A stretch of DNA of 64,000 nucleotides. Source: CAYTGR01 sp964437445. Its GTDB lineage: Bacteria > Chloroflexota > Anaerolineae > B4-G1 > SLSP01. The DNA lies in the NCBI GenBank assembly GCA_964437445.1, contig CAYTGR010000003.1, positions 85,921-149,920 on the forward strand. Reading direction: 5' to 3'. Under the pieces are notes generated by a model. It had not been told where the DNA came from. It ran no database searches and was given only the letters and a program-made list of their open reading frames with translations. Position numbers and translations under genes: made by a program. Shown piece after piece: positions 61,188 to 64,000 of the stretch. How positions within the stretch are numbered: position 1 is the stretch's first letter; every line of letters begins with the position of its first letter.

Positions 61188-62417
61188 TCACTGGCGGGCA
61201 CGCTCCAGCAGCTCTACCCGCCGGTGGACGCCGAGCTTGCTGTAGATGCTCTTGATATGTGAGCGCGCGGTGCTGGGCGCGATGTACAATCTCTGCGCGA
61301 TCTCGGTGCTGGTGAGGCCGGCGACCAGCAGGCGTAAGACCTCTACCTCGCGGTCCGAAAGCGCCTCCGCGTCCGGTGGCGAGGCGACGGCGGGGGGCTG
61401 CGGGGTGGGGAAAGCCGGCTCCGCGACTGGCACTGTACCAAAGGCGGCCAGCAGCGTGTTGACGTAGGTTTTCATCCTTCCACCTTCGTCCTTCATCCTT
61501 TCCAGCAGGGTCCGCAGCGGCGTTCCCTCGTCCAGGAAGAGGCGACAGTAGCCCTCCGGCTCCGCCAGCGCGAGGGCGCGCCCCAACGCCGCCAGGGCCG
61601 CTTCCAGGTCTCCCCGCTTCTGGCAGGCTAAGGCCCGCAGGATTTCAATTTCTATGATTTTTTGAAAGCGTCTGCGGGCTCGCATGCGCGGTTCGGTCGC
61701 CGCCAACAGGAGCAGGGCCTCGTCCGCCCGCCCCTGGGCCAGCCAGAGCCGTGCCAGGACCAGGTGCTCGTATTTGCGGAAGTGGGCGTTGATGTAATCG
61801 GTCGGTTCCTCGGCCGCGATCTGCGGCGCGTCGCCGGTCAGGCCGCGCGCTGCGGCCCAGTGCTGCGCGGCCTCTAACCGCCCCTGCCGGATGGCGAGCT
61901 CTGCCTGCGCGAGGGCGACCAGCAGATCATCGGTCTCAATGACATCAAACTTGACCGCGAGCGCCTGCGCCTGGGCCAGCGCCGCCACTGCACCCGCCGC
62001 GTCGCCCTGCGCCTGTTTGACCCGGGCTAAGGTGACGTAGCCATCCAACATGCCGATAGCGCCGCGCTGTTGGGTCAGCGCCAGTCCTTCGTCCAGGTAG
62101 CGGGCCGCGCCCTTCAGGTCGTTCCATTCGCACGCCAGCAGCCCCAGCCCCAGCAACGCTTCGCCCGCGATGGGGTAGTAAGCGCCCTGTTCCCGGGTGC
62201 CGAGCGTCAGCGCCCGGCGGTAAATCGTCTCGGCCAGGTGGAGCCGGCCCCATTTCAGGTGCAATTCCGCCAGGTTGCAGAGCGTCATCACCGCCACCAT
62301 GACGTTGCCGGCCTGCTGGCTGGTCTGGGCAATCTGCTCCAGGGCCGGGAGCATGGGATCGTTCTCGCTGTTATCCAACGAGGCGAGGCTGAGGCTCCAG
62401 GGGCCAGGCTGCGCCAC
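61188..62417 (-). CDS. MalT/LuxR-type regulator, C-terminal fragment (TPR and LuxR HTH)
   Basis: C-terminal part of a large ATP-dependent LuxR regulator. TPR-like helices are followed by the LuxR helix-turn-helix LSDREVEVLRLLVAGLTSTEIAQRLYIAPSTARSHIKSIYSKLGVHRR at the end. It is in a different frame from the N-terminal part (62288-63964) and overlaps it; adding one base in the gggg run near 62400-62403 joins both into one ~910-residue protein of normal MalT length. Either a recent pseudogene or a sequence error. A heptanucleotide array (61473-61500) is within the coding sequence. Confidence 0.8.
   Translation of the reverse strand: MAQPGPWSLSLASLDNSENDPMLPALEQIAQTSQQAGNVMVAVMTLCNLAELHLKWGRLHLAETIYRRALTLGTREQGAYYPIAGEALLGLGLLACEWNDLKGAARYLDEGLALTQQRGAIGMLDGYVTLARVKQAQGDAAGAVAALAQAQALAVKFDVIETDDLLVALAQAELAIRQGRLEAAQHWAAARGLTGDAPQIAAEEPTDYINAHFRKYEHLVLARLWLAQGRADEALLLLAATEPRMRARRRFQKIIEIEILRALACQKRGDLEAALAALGRALALAEPEGYCRLFLDEGTPLRTLLERMKDEGGRMKTYVNTLLAAFGTVPVAEPAFPTPQPPAVASPPDAEALSDREVEVLRLLVAGLTSTEIAQRLYIAPSTARSHIKSIYSKLGVHRRVELLERARQ
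61473..61500. repeat. Heptanucleotide array inside the LuxR regulator gene
   Basis: Units catcctt ccacctt cgtcctt catcctt encode the MKDEGGRMK segment between TPR helices. Confidence 0.7.
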
Positions 62418-63964
62418 AGGACGTTGCTTTCAGGGAGATGCTCCAGTGCCGTCTGGGAGAGGTCAATGGCTTCCTGGAGCTCGCCCCGGAAGAGGGCGAT
62501 GAAGGCCCGCAACGGCGCGGCGCGGTACCAGTTCAGATCTTCCGCGGCCGGGCGCGCTTGATCGCCGGGGGGTAGCGCTGCGGCCAGCTGGGTTTCTATG
62601 ACCTGCCGGGGCTGGCCGTTGAGCAGCGCCTCCCAGACGTAGTAGAGGCTCAGGGCGGGATGATTTTGCACGACGGCGGCGGGCAGGGCTGACAGCCAGC
62701 GCCACAACGTGGCCACTTCGCTGTGCATGAGGGTGGTCTCCGCTGCCTGCTCAATCAGCGCCGCCGCTTGCGGCCAGGCCTCGGCTGCCAGGGCGTGCTC
62801 AATGGCCTCCGGCAGGAGCCCGTGCTGTTCGTACCACCGGCTGGCCCGGAGCTGCAACACCGGCAACAGCGCCGGCGCGGTCTGCTGGAGCCGCTGGCGG
62901 AGCAGATCCATGAACAGCTGGTGATAGCGATACCAGGTGCGCCGGTCGTCTAACGGCACAACGAAGAGGTTGGCCCGCTCCAGATAATCCAACATCGCCT
63001 GGCTGGTATCCGACGCGCGCGGTACGGGTGGGCGCGCGGCCTCACGCCACGCTTCTATCTCCGCCAGTTCCTCCGCCAGCACGGCGTCACACAACGGGCC
63101 GCAGAGCTGCTCCAGGATGGCCGTGCGCAGCAGGAAGGTCTGCACCGGTGCCGGCTGGCGATAGAGCACCTCTTCCAGCAGATAATCCAGGATGTAACGC
63201 TGGGAGCCGGCCAGCGCAGCGATGAAGCTGGAGACGTTGGCCTGGCCCTGCAGGGAGAGCGCGGCCAGCTGCAGGCCGGCGATCCACCCTTCCGTGCGGT
63301 GAGTCAGGGCCGCCACGTCGGCCGGGGCGAGGGCCAGTTCCAGCGTTTGTTGGAAGAAGTCGGCGGCTTCGGCGGTGGTGAAACAGAGCTCGGCCTGGCG
63401 CAGTTCGGTCAATTGATCGCGCGCCCGCAGGCGGGCCAGCGCGAGCGGCGGGTCGGCGCGGGTGGCGATCACCAGGTGCAGGTTCGCCGGGAAGTGATCC
63501 AGCAGAAAGGCGACGGTTTCGTGCACCGGCGGCGCGGTGATGAGGTGGTAATCGTCTAACACCAGGAGCAGCGGGTAGGGGAGCGCCGCCAGCCGGTTGA
63601 TCAGCGCGGCGAGCCATTCGGTCGCCGGCAGCGGGTGGGGGGAGGCCGTGAGTTCCGGCAAGTCACTGCTCATCTCCGGCGCGACCTGCTGGAACGCGGC
63701 GCGCAGGTAGGCCAGGAAGCGAGCTGGATCGTTGTCGCCCTCGTCTACGGTGAGCCAGGCGACGGGCGCGGGAGCGGCGGGCTGGGCCAGCCAGGCGCTC
63801 AGCAACGTGCTCTTGCCGTAGCCGGCCGGGGCAGAGATGAGCGTGAGCCGGCGGTGCCGGCGCGGCCCTTCATCCAGCCGCGCGAGCAGGCGCGCCCGTG
63901 GCACTAAGTGGAGGCGCGGCGGCGGGATGTGCAGTTTGGTGGTCAGCAAGGGCGTGAGTGTCAC
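62288..63964 (-). CDS. MalT/LuxR-type regulator, N-terminal fragment (STAND ATPase)
   Basis: N-terminal 558 codons. TTKLHIPPPR at the start and Walker A SAPAGYGKST (44-53, Lys51), then VDEGDNDPARFLAYL and LLLVLDDYHLI (Walker B) are MalT-family marks; these regulators bind ATP and an inducer and activate transcription. The frame loses homology after residue ~515 (LWRSLAP) and ends in unrelated sequence, where the C-terminal fragment takes over in another frame. Start is a GTG at 63964. Confidence 0.85.
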   Translation of the reverse strand: MTLTPLLTTKLHIPPPRLHLVPRARLLARLDEGPRRHRRLTLISAPAGYGKSTLLSAWLAQPAAPAPVAWLTVDEGDNDPARFLAYLRAAFQQVAPEMSSDLPELTASPHPLPATEWLAALINRLAALPYPLLLVLDDYHLITAPPVHETVAFLLDHFPANLHLVIATRADPPLALARLRARDQLTELRQAELCFTTAEAADFFQQTLELALAPADVAALTHRTEGWIAGLQLAALSLQGQANVSSFIAALAGSQRYILDYLLEEVLYRQPAPVQTFLLRTAILEQLCGPLCDAVLAEELAEIEAWREAARPPVPRASDTSQAMLDYLERANLFVVPLDDRRTWYRYHQLFMDLLRQRLQQTAPALLPVLQLRASRWYEQHGLLPEAIEHALAAEAWPQAAALIEQAAETTLMHSEVATLWRWLSALPAAVVQNHPALSLYYVWEALLNGQPRQVIETQLAAALPPGDQARPAAEDLNWYRAAPLRAFIALFRGELQEAIDLSQTALEHLPESNVLWRSLAPGASASPRWITARTIPCSRPWSRLPRPASRPATSWWR

Positions 63965-64000
63965 GCTCTAATCTTAGCATGGTTTGGCAGGATTTCCACT

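Overview
The window is a GC-rich, gene-dense bacterial chromosome segment that most resembles a Chloroflexota member (Anaerolineae/Caldilineae-like). This is inferred from two large secreted proteins ending in the same YLPLVLRN tail, giant SARP-type and MalT-type ATPase regulators, TPR proteins, lipoproteins with Thr/Pro linkers, and many heptanucleotide tandem repeats. It looks like a metagenome or draft scaffold: two runs of exactly 100 N are each flanked by an identical 55-bp sequence, so both gaps are probably artificial joins of overlapping contig ends. No tRNA, rRNA, transposase or CRISPR array was seen.

Layout. 1-3.3 kb: TPR protein and argF (minus). 3.4-6.7 kb: PrsW-like membrane protein, a single-span PsbP-like protein and a secreted S1-type serine protease behind one strong promoter. 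6.8-7.9 kb: a 2-hydroxyacid dehydrogenase-like protein lacking the usual catalytic Arg. 7.9-15.4 kb (minus): PxpABC 5-oxoprolinase genes followed by a BMP-family ABC importer with its own promoter. 15.5-18.5 kb: two paralogous lipoproteins built from alternating A/B domains, a P-II-like protein and a small membrane protein. 18.5-26.8 kb: hypothetical proteins, a PfkB-family kinase, an RRM RNA-binding protein with a long leader, a giant SARP regulator, a ParB-like protein split by gap 2, and a GNAT acetyltransferase. 27-31 kb: serine hydrolase lipoprotein, ABC-2 exporter pair and MBL-fold hydrolase. 31-34 kb: secreted metallopeptidase. 34.7-37.1 kb: duplicated NTF2-like protein, APH-type kinase and ICMT-like methyltransferase. 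37.2-43.3 kb: a catabolic operon (class II aldolase, class III aminotransferase, MFS transporter, FGGY kinase) facing a TetR gene across a palindromic divergent promoter. 43.4-49.1 kb: Hsp70-like protein, acidic YbjN-like protein, beta-propeller lipoprotein and clan-A glycoside hydrolase. 49.6-56.3 kb: an 1860-residue beta-helix/CARDB surface protein and a serine hydrolase, preceded by a deleted duplicate of their junction. 56.5-60.7 kb: MFS exporter, rifampin-phosphotransferase-like PEP-utilizing enzyme and a small partner protein. 61.2-64 kb: a MalT/LuxR regulator broken by an apparent one-base frameshift.

The most unusual global feature is a set of 7-bp (once 8-bp) tandem-repeat families. 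They fill spacers, supply stop codons to two genes of the catabolic operon, and also occur inside two coding sequences. The best functional candidates for something undescribed are the aldolase/aminotransferase/kinase operon, the A/B-domain lipoproteins, and the PrsW-like/PsbP-like/protease operon. Functions are assigned from visible motifs and family knowledge; no database search was run.
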